Positions 14,060-24,015 of a stretch of DNA of 64,000 nt are shown piece after piece. The number at the start of each line of letters is the position of its first letter. Positions within the stretch are counted from its first letter, which is position 1. The translations under genes were made by a program, and so were the position numbers. The notes beneath the pieces are model-generated. The model made no database searches, was not told where the DNA came from, and saw nothing but the letters and a program-made list of their open reading frames with translations. The stretch comes from Ligula intestinalis (lineage: Eukaryota > Platyhelminthes > Cestoda > Diphyllobothriidea > Diphyllobothriidae): the NCBI GenBank assembly GCA_036362985.1, contig JAYGXS010000001.1, positions 77,820,282 through 77,884,281 on the forward strand, read 5' to 3'.

Positions 14060-14600
14060 AAGAAGCAGAGTCGATCACCAGGGCAAGAATTTTATTAGCC
14101 TGATGGTTTCGATTCCCTCGTGAACCCATCATCAGAGTTTGTAGTAGAAAGCGGTAATTCATACAGATGAATTTGCAGTAGTTATAGCATTCAGTCGCTT
14201 GCCACTGCATATCTATGACAAATAACGGTTCTCCCCTATCGGGTGAGTTGCACGTTTGTGTGCTAAATGCAGGATGGTCGGCGTGCGGCTCCTGACCTGC
14301 TGAATTTTCATCCCTGAAGGGAGCGCACATGCGAACGCGTCTTCTAACGTCAACACCAGGGAGGCAGATAGCCGAGCAATCATCACAGGCATGTCCGGCA
14401 TGGGTGATGAACTTTCAGCAGGTCACGACCCGCATGCCGGCTATCAAGTAATTAATGCACAAGCGGGAATCTATCCTCGATAGGGGGCAATCCCTTAATT
14501 GTCCTTGGTACGCAGTAGAAGTCCACTGTATCCTGCAAATCCATGCGTATGCATTACCAATTTCTGCTTGTTCCAGTGATCGCATTTTCTTTTTCTCAAT
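14060..14600 (-). mobile_element. Penelope-like element relic 2 with inverted ends
   Basis: On the - strand the endonuclease C-terminal tail (DENSAGQEP, compare DESSTGQSP in the 33.6 kb copy) is followed by a 3' region ending in a hammerhead-like core (14102-14135) and a terminal block (ctggtgatcgactctg). At the other end, 14490-14600 carries the same 3' region in reverse orientation: the - strand reads gcgatcactggaacaag then gcagaaattggtaatgcat, compare gcagaaacgggtaatgcat on the + strand near 33516. The copy is therefore a short coding remnant between inverted terminal repeats. Confidence 0.65.
14102..14135 (-). ncRNA. hammerhead-like core, Penelope relic 2
   Basis: On the - strand: CTGATGA (14129-14135, matches the consensus core), a stem II of GGTTC/GAATC with one G-T pair, then GAAA (14107-14110). 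After GAAA comes CCATC, not the self-complementary ACGT-type stem III of the other copies, so cleavage activity is doubtful. The position at the 3' pseudo-LTR matches other copies in the window. Confidence 0.6.
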
Positions 14601-15282
14601 TACTCCGTCGGACTCGCATTTTCGCATGTATCATGTAAAGAGTTTCAATGCTCAACCAACTCGAATTTGAATTGTAAACATCTAAGTAGGTTCAATGTAC
14701 GGCCGATGATCACGATAAATAAGCTTGCAATATGCATCTCGGTCTTGGTATCTAAAGAACTCAGCTAATGCCACCTATCTTCAAATTTAACTCCCGGGCG
14801 TAGGATTTTCTCCAATTTTCCTTGAACGCAATTCGACCTTTTTCTGTTAGATTAATGTTTCATTTCTTTTAAACTGATATTTGCTTAAAAATCATACTCC
14901 TTGTTTTCTTTCCGGTTAGATTAACCGATTAATTATCTATTTTTCCAAAAAATAAAAAAATTAAATGAAGTGTACTACAGAGTGCTACTGGTTCATATGC
15001 TAATTCGATCACTATAAATCCGGATGAAATCCAACCAAATATCTACAGTAACTGCAAGCGTGTTTTCAGTAATAGAATTAATCGGTAGGTATACTAATAG
15101 CTTACCGTGCGTATTTTCGGACGGTTACTTGAGTCGTACTTTTTAAAGAACGATAAAATCAGCCTTTATAATAACGCTGACAGTTAAATGTGCGTAATCA
15201 AATGATAACGGCTTTTCTGACGAGATTATTCTGTGTACAATAGATATAAACGTGATCGGAGATGGCAAATAAGCTGGATATT

Positions 15283-16110
15283 GCCTTAATGTTGGAAAGC
15301 GAATATACGAGTTCCAGTTTCTGGCTGTAAAGAAGATGAATGCGCGATCACTGGATCAGCGGGTATACTAGTCTGACCTTTCTGACTCGTACAGAATACT
15401 AGTTTAAGAAATTGTGAAAATTCAACATTAAATGAGCCGTTTATGTAGTCCAACAAAGACGTTGGGGCTGGGGTGGTGTTCGCAAAAAGTCTGGGTTCCT
15501 GCCATCTCACAGTTTGGTGATGATGTGCACCCTGGGCTTGGAAATCGGCCACATGTCTTGGCTGCATGAGCAGAGCGGAGATATGAAGGCATCTGATAAT
15601 GGAAATAGAGACAGACCCTAGAGCCTCCAGCAGTTCTCGACCAGTTCTCGACCAGTTTTATTGATAACTGGCACTATTACAGGCCAGAAGTTACGGTGAT
15701 TTAATTTGCGAACCATCGAGCTCAAATGAGTGGTTTGGAGAGGCGACCTAGGTGTCTGGCACCAATTCCATCAGTAGACATGTTGGCATACTGCCTGCTA
15801 TCACGCGCTTCTGTCAAGTGGCCATGCAGCGCAGCCCAGTTCTCAGCCAAAGGCGCACTACGTCACCACGCTGTGACAATATAATTACAAAGCCTTGTCG
15901 GGACACCATCCCCTTCCTTACTATTCATCTCTACCTTGTTTTTGTTTCAGAAAAAAGACGGCCTATTTGATGTTGCATTAGCACACTTTCTAATGTTTGT
16001 CTTCTGCACGAGTCAGAAAGCTCAGATTGATACTGCCATTGTCCCAGTGACCGCGTTTTCATCTTCGTTGCATTGTTCTTCATGCTAATCAGTCTTAGTG
16101 CCATAAACTT
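15283..16110 (-). mobile_element. Penelope-like relic 3, fold-back
   Basis: Inverted repeats bound about 790 bp. The left + strand (15321-15400) reads gaagatgaatgcgcgatcac then tctgacctttctgactcg. The - strand from about 16070 reads gaagatgaaaacgcggtcac then tctgagctttctgactcg. Inside, the - strand near 15640 encodes GRELLEAL, which matches the SRELLESW block of Penelope endonucleases. The hammerhead boxes are not recognisable. Architecture matches the 14 kb and 33 kb copies. Confidence 0.55.
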
Positions 16111-16309
16111 CTTTGGAATTTACCTCTTTCTTGCAAACCTCCCTAAAAATGGCTGAGCATATTACTTTTGTTTGTCCCATGTTTAATTGTTATTTATGCG
16201 GTAACCAATGATCCTGCAGCCCCACTTTGCGGTTACCTTATGGCGTGCTTGCTGTACGGTCGGAGTAATCATGGGTACGCTGGCTTGTAGTATCGTTGGC
16301 AGTTATGGA

Positions 16310-16640
16310 GAGAGGTCTTGTGATTTAGTTGGAGGGTTTACAATTACGTAATTTAGTGACTAGGAGTTTAGGGGTTTTCGGTTTGCGATTATGGTTTAGA
16401 ATTTGGATCAGGGCATTGAGGTTTAGGATGTAAGGATGTGGTTAAGAAAATTGGGGTACGTTTTCGTGCTACAGCCGTGACGTTTAAATTGGACTTAGTA
16501 GCTGGGTTTGATAGTTGGGGTTAAGGGTTGTTTTAGGACTAGTAGTTTGCGCCAGTAGTTAGCGTTAGTTTATACGCTTAGTTAATAGGATTAGCTGTTG
16601 GGAGAAGTCAGTAAAGTTCGAGTCAGCAATTAGAATTTGA
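16310..16640 (+). repeat. degenerate TTAGGG-like tract
   Basis: Many spaced variants of ttag, gtttag, ggttag and gggttaagggtt on one strand (for example gtttaggatgtaagg, gttggggttaaggg, gtagttagcgttag). It reads as a heavily diverged telomere-like or G/T-rich simple repeat. A similar tract is at 33065-33180. Confidence 0.5.
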
Positions 16641-18110
16641 AGTCGAGGTCAGTAGGTGCCCTACCAGCACGTGGGTGTGTTCAGACGAGGCAAGAAGCAG
16701 CCATGGTCATGTCTCTTTTTAGCAAATATTCGTAAAGTCTTTGAATGATTGAGGTGATTGAGCTGATCATCTTTATCTAAATAAATGGCAATTAAGCCAT
16801 AACATCCTAGGAAGCCTTATAAATTAAATGATAGTTATAGTTCTCTAGTGGGATGATTTTAGTGTGCTATTTTACATAATTTTACCAATATCTTATTTGT
16901 AGTAAGTTTTGCAGTCTTCTCGCCCAGCTAACACTTGTGACCCTTTGATGCATCTTTCTGCGTTTATTTCATGTTATGTTCCAAGTTATGTCATTAAAAT
17001 AACTTATTTTTATCTGGGCAGGAAAAAGTATATTAATTGATCATCACTTCGAATTTTGCAACGGATGTGATTCAAGCCATTCACATATCTTTTTTTAAAT
17101 GTCCGTGGGTAATGACAATGAAAAGTGAGTACTACGGTTTTCATTACAAATGGCTTTGTGCAAAATAAAGTGGGGGGGGGCGGGATGCGAGGGAGCAGGA
17201 GCGGAGGGGAATGGGGATGGGAATTTCCATTTCCTCAACGTCGTCGATGTTCAATCAATCACCAGAAACAGAAATGTCCGAACCCTGCCCGGAAAATTCT
17301 ACGAGTAGGAATTTTATGAGTGTTATTTACTAGAAGATATAGAACCCCCACAAATTGGCTAGCAGATTACACGATGAGAGGCAAGTACTTGAAACTTGGG
17401 CTGCAGAAATTTTGCTTGAAGTCAAAACTGCCACAGTCCGTAACTTAAGGCTTGTTTCATCTATTGTGGACCTTTCACTCAGAGCTACCCAAAGACCCAA
17501 GGATGGTGCTGCAAACTCTTAGAAGTTGCATTAGCATGGCCCTGGAGATGGGTAGTTATGTTCGGTTGGGCTTTGTACGTGGTCTACTTGGTAAACTGCT
17601 GAATCGCTCAGCAACGAGCATTCCCAAAATGCGCATTCAACTGCACACTGACAGGATGAAGATTTTACGGGGTCTTATCAGTGCCTATGGCTAATCCTTG
17701 CGCGTCTGAGCCATCCAGTTGTTGGGCAGCCTGTCTTTGTTCGAGTGTTCTATGGTTTTGGCCATTCAAATCGGTTAAACGTCTTCCTAGAAGACTTTAT
17801 CTGCGAATTTAAAGAAATCCTTGCTCCTAGTCCGCGCGATCCAAATTAAGATTATACTTTAACGGTGGACCTATGCAATATTATCTGTAGACGTGTTTGC
17901 AGATGTATGCCGGGCTCAGAGGATGATGACGGCCTGCTCAATAGCCGAGGCAGCCGGCTTGTTGGCCAACGCCACCCTGACTATTGTAGTAATCCTAATT
18001 GTCACACATAAATTTGCAGACCTAGTACAGCAGAGAATAGGTCACAGTCCTATATATCCTTTTCGAGTAGACTAAGGCAACCAACGCAGCCAAACTCAAT
18101 TCCTAAGCCA
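16641..18110. other. no gene recognised; G-rich tract at 17171-17232
   Basis: The + strand at 17171-17232 has a run of ten G followed by cggg, gaggg, ggggaatggggatggg, which could form a G-quadruplex. Open frames around 17452-17694 (80 codons) have no recognised similarity. Nothing else stands out. Confidence 0.45.
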
Positions 18111-18116
18111 AGTGTT

Positions 18117-18945
18117 AAGTCACTTTAAGTCACTTTATTAAGGGAAGAAGGCTTTCGCCCTTGAGCTCCCTATTCATAACCAAAATCGCATAATAGGTCC
18201 ACCGTAACAATAGTACATAATAAAAATGTACAAATGTAGGCTTAACATCAGCGATAAGTGTGAGCCAGTTGCAAGGTGCTGCTACTGACACTTTGTTCAT
18301 TATATCTGCCACAATTTCTCAGCAAATGAGAATCAAGTTTTGTGTTTAAAAATGTCAACAGTATCTGGGAGGACCACATCTTCCGGGAGTCCGTTCCACG
18401 CTCCAATGACCCTCTGAGAGAAGGCATTTCGTCGAACGTCGATACGGGCCGGTTTCCTCTGTAGTTTAAAAGGATGACCTCGCAGATGGTCAGTCCGAGC
18501 CAATTCGAAGAAATCATCAAATTCTAGGGCACAGTCTCGGCCTCTAACAATTCGGTAGGTTTGTATGAGGTCCCCGCGGAGTTGCCTATAATTGAGAGGG
18601 AAAAGATCAAGTTCGGTCAGTCTGTCTTCATAAGGCAGATGACCAAGATTCTTGACCATCTTCGTAGCCCTCGCCTGCACTCGTTCCAGGTGCAGATAAT
18701 CCTTCTTGAACCACGGACGCCAGGCCTGGACAGCATACTCCAAGTGGGACCGAACAAACGCTCCGTAGGTTTTCCTGAAGAGCTCCTTGTCAATGTTTAC
18801 GAATCCCCGCCTTATCGCAAACAGCACCTGTGTCGCGCGTTTAGCTGCCTTTACACACTGAGTAGATGGTTTGAGTGAGGAATTTATCAGAACACCGAGA
18901 TCCTTTTGTTCGTTCACATTTGAAAGCGGGTGCCCATCTTATTAT
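18117..18945 (-). mobile_element. CR1-like LINE, 3' end
   Basis: The - strand ORF (18917 down to 18333) matches the C-terminal region of CR1-type reverse transcriptases: EQKDLGVLINSSLKPS, SHLEYAVQAWRPW, then a YEDRLTELDLFPLNYRQLRG block and a terminal AFSQRVIGAWNGLP. The frame can be extended to about 18945 (GHPLSNVNEQ). After the coding end there is a short hairpin (18148-18162), AATAAA (18134-18139 on the - strand) and a tail of short tandem repeats (gtgacttaaagtgactta), typical of CR1 3' ends. The 5' part is missing and the junction abuts a Ty3 fragment. Confidence 0.85.
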
Positions 18946-18969
18946 TTAGGACTGTCTACGGAGATGCCA

Positions 18970-19735
18970 GCGTCCGCTTCCGAACATGAATGAACAGCTA
19001 GCGTCCCTGGAGTAAGTCTGTTTACCATCTTTTTGACGATCTATTACGAAAGGAGACGACTTTCTAGCGAAGCACTTGCCTGCTCTCAATAGTAGCATGA
19101 AACAGGCGCAGGCAAGGCTGACGAATGTCACCGGTGCATTGGGGAGAAAGAAAACCGTCGCAAATGTCAGTCGTCTTAACGTCCTCACAGTGCGCGACTC
19201 TTTCTCGCTACCCCGCACAGACGTCTCCCTGGGCGCGTTGCCTGGGGCGCGTTGGTTCATCACCTTGGACTTGAAGTCGGCTTACTGGCAAGTTGAGGTA
19301 AATTTTAAGGACTGAGCCAAAACTGCTTTTAACATTCCACAAGGAATTTTCGAGTTTAGGACGATGTCCTTTGACCTCTCCAACGCAGTCACCACATTTC
19401 AACGTCTTATGCAGTCCGTTCTCGCTCACGTCTATCTTCACCGTTGCCTCATTTACCTCGCCGATGTTATTGTTTTTGGCAAGTCCATTAATGAACACAA
19501 TGATAACATTCAGGCAGTCCTCACCGCCCTTTGTGATGCCGGGTTATGCCTTAACCTCCCAAGATGTTCGTCCCTACGAGATAAAGTCACTTATTTAGGC
19601 CATGAAGTTAACCGGGATGGCATACCAGCCTCTCCCGAGAAAATGAAGACCATCCGGACTTTGCCTACGACGACTTCGTGTAAGAGCCCAACCTGACCCT
19701 TTTATTTAAATGCGCTTTTGTTATTTTCATGTTTA
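18970..19735 (+). mobile_element. Ty3-type retrotransposon fragment, reverse transcriptase
   Basis: The translation carries reverse transcriptase blocks in order: RLNVLTVRDSFSLPR, GARWFITLDLKSAYWQVEV, a stop at 19313, then AKTAFNIPQGIFEF, TFQRLMQSVL, CLIYLADVIVFG and YLGHEVNRDGIPASPEK. The catalytic YxDD motif is YLAD, so a catalytic aspartate is lost. The frame ends at 19696. RNase H is not present and the fragment runs into an LTR-like piece at 19749. Confidence 0.85.
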
Positions 19736-19748
19736 GTGTCGGCGATGG

Positions 19749-19815
19749 TGTAGCGGCCGACCCGGTAGGTCTGATCCGTTTGTTTAAATTGGACCCCTTG
19801 GCGGGCAATTAACGT
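19749..19815 (+). repeat. LTR-like fragment, copy 1
   Basis: About 65 bp starting tgtagcggccgacccgg and ending ggcgggcaattaa. It is nearly identical to 20332-20398, which lies just after the integrase frame. It sits between the reverse transcriptase fragment and the integrase tail, so the two coding pieces are joined by a deletion or by insertion of one element into another. Confidence 0.65.
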
Positions 19816-20370
19816 TTGGGCTCCAACTCCACCCGCCCTGCCCTCGCCCAACCACCTCACACGTCAGATAGCTATGTCCTCGACCTATGTGAAACTCTTC
19901 GATTAACCCACAACTTAGCACGCGAACACCTTCGTGCCTCTGCCGACCGACAAAAAGACTATTTCGATCGCCACCTACATGGTTCCCCTTACCAACGCGG
20001 TGACTACATCCTGCACAGTCGTGACGTTCCTCCCGTTCAATCCTCGGCACCGTTCTTCTGTCCATGGGAAGGGCTATTCATCGTCGTCGACGTACTCTCT
20101 CCCGCGACTTACATCCTATGCGACGCCCACTTTCCCGATGTCGTCGAGTTCACGGGGCATTTCGCAAAGCTCCAACCCCTCAACGTCTCCAGCCCCATTA
20201 CAACGCCGAAAAACCTGGCTACTCTACCGCCGCACTTGACACCATCGCCGGGTGCGGAGGTCGAAGTGACCACGCACCCCACACCACTCCTGGCAGCCCT
20301 GGGGACAGGGCTCTTCCTAGAGGGGGGCCATTGTAGCGGCCGACCCGGAAGGTCTGATCCTTTTGTTTAA
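19816..20370 (+). mobile_element. Ty3-type integrase C-terminal fragment
   Basis: An open frame of 184 codons. The segment LTHNLAREHLRASADRQKD then YFDRHLHGSPYQRGDYI matches the end of Ty3 integrase, where helical residues lead into the C-terminal beta domain, followed by a ...WEGLFIVVDVLSPATYIL stretch. It has no catalytic DDE core. The 3' end overlaps the start of the downstream LTR piece (tgtagcggcc at 20332). Confidence 0.75.
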
Positions 20371-20640
20371 AGTGGACCCCTTGGCGGGCAATTAAAGATA
20401 GGGCTAGTGACTCGGTGCAAGTGGATGCTACCGCTCTTTTTCCGTTTTAGTGCAAGTCATTGACGGAAAGGATTTTCCCCCTGTGGACGCTTCCAAAGCC
20501 ACCTCCCCTCTGAACTCGACGAATTGACTTCTTCCTCACTGGCCAGTGTTCATCTTGTTTCCAGATTACAACTTCTCTGTAATTCTCTAATACATTATAC
20601 TCCTTCAGTTATATTTGGATTCCCATTGGTTGCCTGATTG
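20332..20640 (+). repeat. LTR-like fragment, copy 2 (3' LTR candidate)
   Basis: It begins tgtagcggccgacccgg directly downstream of the integrase tail, as expected for a 3' LTR. The first 65 bp match copy 1. The right boundary cannot be fixed; AT-rich sequence near 20590-20640 is a candidate end. Confidence 0.5.
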
Positions 20641-21094
20641 AACGATGGCTCTTAATGACCACAACGATATTGAAACGGGTCAACTCACAGAGGATCATCA
20701 GGATACCTCCGAGAAGATAGACCAGACGTCTGACAACCCCGCTGCCTCGCGTACTACGATGGAAACAACTGGTTACTCAGCACTGGGGAGCAGCCAGGCA
20801 AGTAGAGTGGAAGATGCGTCTGGAGAGCGTCAACTCTTGTCCAACCGGACGAATTATTATAGTTGTGTGTCATCGTTTAAGTCAAAAAAATTCTCGTTCA
20901 ATACGGATTCTTACGCATTGTGTGTGTGATTGCTTGAGGACAGTGTTACGTCACTATGGTGCTTCAGGCGCTCGACCAAGAACAGCAACAGTCACAAGGT
21001 TCTACTGAAGAAGGAAGTGATCCAGATAAGAGCGAATATATCCATGAAATGGAAGATACTCCTAGCGTGTCTGCTACACTATGACGTGTGTTGT
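20641..21094 (+). other. unassigned sequence with a 94-codon frame
   Basis: A frame at 20645-20929 (MALNDHNDIETGQL...) is polar and has no recognised domain. It follows the LTR-like piece and could be a remnant of element or host sequence. No evidence for expression. Confidence 0.3.
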
Positions 21095-21515
21095 TCAGTC
21101 AAGTCAAGTAAAATTTACTCAAGGAAAAATAGGCAAAAGCCTTTGAACTCTCTCTTGGTAAATAGAATTTCAGAAATGCAAAAGAAGTCGTTGACACAAT
21201 TTCAAACAACTACTGGCTTGTTTCAAGTAATAAACTCACACTATCTTTACACAAGCCAGCAGAGTAACTGAGGAAGAAGAGCAGGCAGTGAAAAAATTCC
21301 TAAGGCTGGCTCATAATTCAAAATGGAATGTCATTTGTGGTTTTTAGTAGAAAAAGTGTCGCTCGTGGAGCAAGTATGTGAATGATAGGGGCATGATGCT
21401 TCTGTGAATGTTGACGGCAGCCATGGCGTCCATGACGAGTAATGTCTACATACGAAGGACCATACGAGGAGGAGACCTCGGAGTCGCGAGAACATCCTGA
21501 AGAACCGGAAATGCG
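21095..21515 (-). repeat. dispersed LINE-3'-end repeat, copy A
   Basis: About 420 bp matching the reverse complement of 55125-55520 at high identity. Its sense strand is -. It ends with a stem-loop (21131-21142, agg c-tttt-g cct), a degraded AATAAA and a short (ttgac)-type tail (21098-21110). The 3' module resembles that of the CR1-like LINE at 18.1 kb, so it is probably the 3' end of a related LINE. Confidence 0.7.
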
Positions 21516-22228
21516 ATGCTGTGCCAAGAGCCGAGGAACCTGCCACGTCGTCAGCAGTCGGTTTATACGAGACATGGTGTGACAGGGCCGCGTAGTTTAG
21601 GACCATAGGTGCGAGGAAGAAGAGGGAAGCCGGGTGTAAATATCACAGTTTCACCTTTTTGGGACTCAGTTTGGTTCTTTGAAAAAAAATATCCTCACAG
21701 TACGCAATTCTCTTCAACTAAATGTCTTTCCATCTCGCCGCAATTTGTTTTAGTCATTTTAACGACCTCATTACCTTCGTTTTTCAGCTGCATTGCTTAA
21801 GAGGTGGTGCAATGCGTTGATCCCGCTCTCAGATTCTTGTACAATTTCTTCACAAAAGCTACTCTTTGTAAGATAAAGTCAGTAAGTTTTCATGTGTCTT
21901 CCCTTACGATTTTTTATGCAACTACCCCTGTATTTGCATGCTCGAAAAACATACTTATTTAGCGAATTTCAAATCAAGCGAGCCTGAAGTTAATTTTAAT
22001 GCAGTGTACAACGCTCTGGTCAACAACAGTTCGCGGGCTTGCAAACTGTCGGTGCCACCAAAGTTTGCCGTGACGTGAATATGCTTTATCTTGCTGCTTT
22101 ATGCAAAACATAGGAAATTGCTTGCGGATTATAACCCGTCATTTTCGCACGCTTCGGTAAGCAGGGATGCTGGTATTACCTCCGTGCGCACACCGTCTAC
22201 GGTGGCTACGACGGCTATACCCATAAGC
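21516..22228. other. no gene recognised
   Basis: AT-rich unique-looking sequence with no supported feature. Confidence 0.4.
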
Positions 22229-22345
22229 GAAAAAAGGAAAGGTCGATTGGAAATCAATCGAAACTAACTTCTTCCGCAAATGTTTTTTATCTTTTGATTG
22301 AAAATTAATTCTAGTTGGCCCGATTGTGAAAAAATCGCGGCATTT
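22229..22345. repeat. flanking repeat of the DUF4806 unit, left
   Basis: Two blocks: A (aaggaaaggtcgattgg, aaatcaatcgaaac, ttgattgaaaattaatt) then B (ctagttggcccgattgtg, tcgcggcatttggcgg). Both blocks recur at 23872-24003 in the same orientation but in the order B then A. They bracket the DUF4806 gene. Confidence 0.65.
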
Positions 22346-22440
22346 GGCGGAATTTGAACCCGCATAGTAGAGAAGGCCTTAACCGGAATCCAATGTTCTA
22401 CTATCAATCTTCAAATGCCACGCTTCACACCGTGAGTTTA
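22340..22440 (-). repeat. tRNA-like SINE head
   Basis: On the - strand: GGCATTTG, then an 8-bp stem ATAGTAGA/TCTACTAT, then a T-arm-like GCGGG-TTCAAAT-TCCGC with a canonical T-loop, closed by CAAATGCC that pairs with the start. The D and anticodon arms do not fold normally, so this is a tRNA-derived repeat rather than a working tRNA. The segment aaggccttctctactat resembles the SINE pair at 44.5 kb. Confidence 0.5.
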
Positions 22441-22487
22441 ACCACGCTTGGATCGATTTTACCCGCCCGACTTCGCCGCCCCTAATA

Positions 22488-22625
22488 GCAAGTAGAATTC
22501 TACGGGAATTCTACGGGAATTCTACGGGAATTCTACAAGTCTACAAAGTAGAATTCTACGGGAGTTCTACGTGGAACAAATTGTAGAATTTTACAGGACA
22601 TCTACATTGGGTCTACAATGTAGAC
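22488..22625. repeat. palindromic short tandem repeat
   Basis: Repeated unit ggaattctac (four close copies at 22494-22536), with each gtagaattctac a perfect palindrome, then looser variants (gtagaattttac, catctacattgggtctac, tacaatgtagac) to 22625. The block is immediately downstream of the 3' end of the DUF4806 gene. Confidence 0.8.
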
Positions 22626-22804
22626 CCTCTATTTTCCGCCGGACAGGGGGTACCTCCCTTATCACATTTTCCCCCCTTTTTTCGAAACGCCGTAATAGAT
22701 GACTTTTTTGAAGACATTTGTTATAGGGAAGATGTATTATTTGTAAAAAAACGTATAGAAAATGATATTGTACAAAAAAGTGGTTGATCACAGTTATTCA
22801 TTAA

Positions 22805-23823
22805 TCAGGGTTCTTTGCAAAATAGGGGGGGAAATGACGCAGCGCCTGCGAAGGAGTCGGGCCCATCGTCATCGTTCGGGTCCTGATCATCTAAAAAAAT
22901 AACAGTGACCAATAAGGCAAAATATATGATTGCTGGAATGAATACAGTACGTTAAAGTGTTTCATTAACTCACCAAAAAATCTGGAGCGTTTTGGGAGCA
23001 AGTATTTACCCCTATTATGCCTTTTATAGGCCTTTTTAAATGCCTGAATGAAGGCTTTCTTTATTCCACCCCTGTCGCAATTGTGAGAGAGGCACCAGGC
23101 GGATGCCACTTCTGCGTTAGGAAGCGTTGAATCAGAATAAAGTAATACTTACCTGTTACTAGGGTGTGGAGTTCTGATTTTTCAAAAGCCCTCTTGGGGC
23201 TGTCGAAGTAGTCGCCGGTGTATGTAAGTTCGGCTGTAATACTATCAGCAAACAGGGCCTTGAAGACCCTGTCCGCGAAATCTTCGATAGTATTACCGCC
23301 TACACGCAGCAAATGGTTAATCTGTGAAGGCATTTAATGACAACATTATGACGTACCAACTGACTCCTGAAGCTACCATCAGATAGCCGTGACAGTAGCC
23401 CATCAAACTCCTGCAGGTTTGTTGCCCGCGTGAAAAATATGGAAGGAGGTGATGTTGTTGTCGTAGTCACGGCTGGCGCTTTCTGTAGAAGGTCTATGAT
23501 GGTTTTTTGATTTGCAAGCAACTGCTGCATGGTCTTTGTCTGATAATGCAGTGCATTGACTAGCAAATTGTTAATATGTCGCAGTCGACGATAGACCTTA
23601 GAGTCAGAAGATCTCCGACCCGAACGACGACGTTGAGAACTTTGATAAGGTATGTCTTAAAGAGGAGTCGTGGTTACGCAACTGCTTACCATGTGGCGCA
23701 AACACCGTCGGTGAAATGCATGTAGGCAGCGTAACTTGACTGCTCATATTGAATCCACCGATAGGGAACAGCAAGTTGACTGCCCAAGCAGGATTTTCTA
23801 AGCAATCATCTAGAATCCACAAA
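22805..23823 (-). CDS. DUF4806-like multi-exon gene, probably transposon-borne
   Basis: Five exons on the - strand read without a stop: 23823-23690 (start uncertain; an ATG begins MSSQVTLPTCISP), 23655-23357, 23321-23153, 23111-22974, and 22932-22805 with stop TGA. The introns are 34, 35, 41 and 41 nt, each GT...AG, and all phases agree. The domain core spans exons 2-4: LQEFDGLLSRLSDGSFRSQL, INHLLRVGGNTIEDFADRVF, LTYTGDYFDSPKRAF, then GIKKAFIQAFKKAYKRH. This pattern (short helical lead, GG motif, F/L-rich helix, basic C-terminal helix) fits the DUF4806 family of unknown function, common in animal repeat-rich genomes. Exon 2 begins with a basic SQRRRSGRRSS stretch. The gene is bracketed by copies of one repeat (22229-22345, 23872-24003), which suggests a mobile unit. 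Upstream exons may exist. Confidence 0.7.
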
Positions 23824-23871
23824 AATGACTGCTACGCTGACGCAATTATTTGGAGAATTGGCATATTGGCT

Positions 23872-24015
23872 TGATTCTAGTTAACCCGATTGTGAAGAAA
23901 CTCGCGGCGTTTGGTGGGAAAAAAAGGAAAGATCGATTAGAAATCAATCGAAATTAATTTCCTCCACAAATTTTATCTTTCAATTGAAAATTAATTGCCA
24001 TCCCTAATAGCAAAA
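23872..24015. repeat. flanking repeat of the DUF4806 unit, right
   Basis: Block B (ctagttaacccgattgtg, ctcgcggcgtttggtggg) then block A (aggaaagatcgattag, aaatcaatcgaaatt, caattgaaaattaatt), then ccctaatagcaa, which also occurs at 22479-22490 on the left side. Confidence 0.65.

Noticed and set aside
20064..20336. Overlapping + strand frames across the integrase tail
   Set aside because: Shadow frames of the integrase fragment in GC-rich sequence, with no domain of their own.
22494..22536. CRISPR-like array
   Set aside because: The repeat unit is about 11 bp and palindromic with no spacers of constant length; the genome is eukaryotic.
23640..23689. A 50-nt first intron in the DUF4806 gene ending at TTATCAAAG
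   Set aside because: It puts exon 2 out of frame; the acceptor CTCTTTAAG 16 nt upstream gives a 34-nt intron and keeps the frame.
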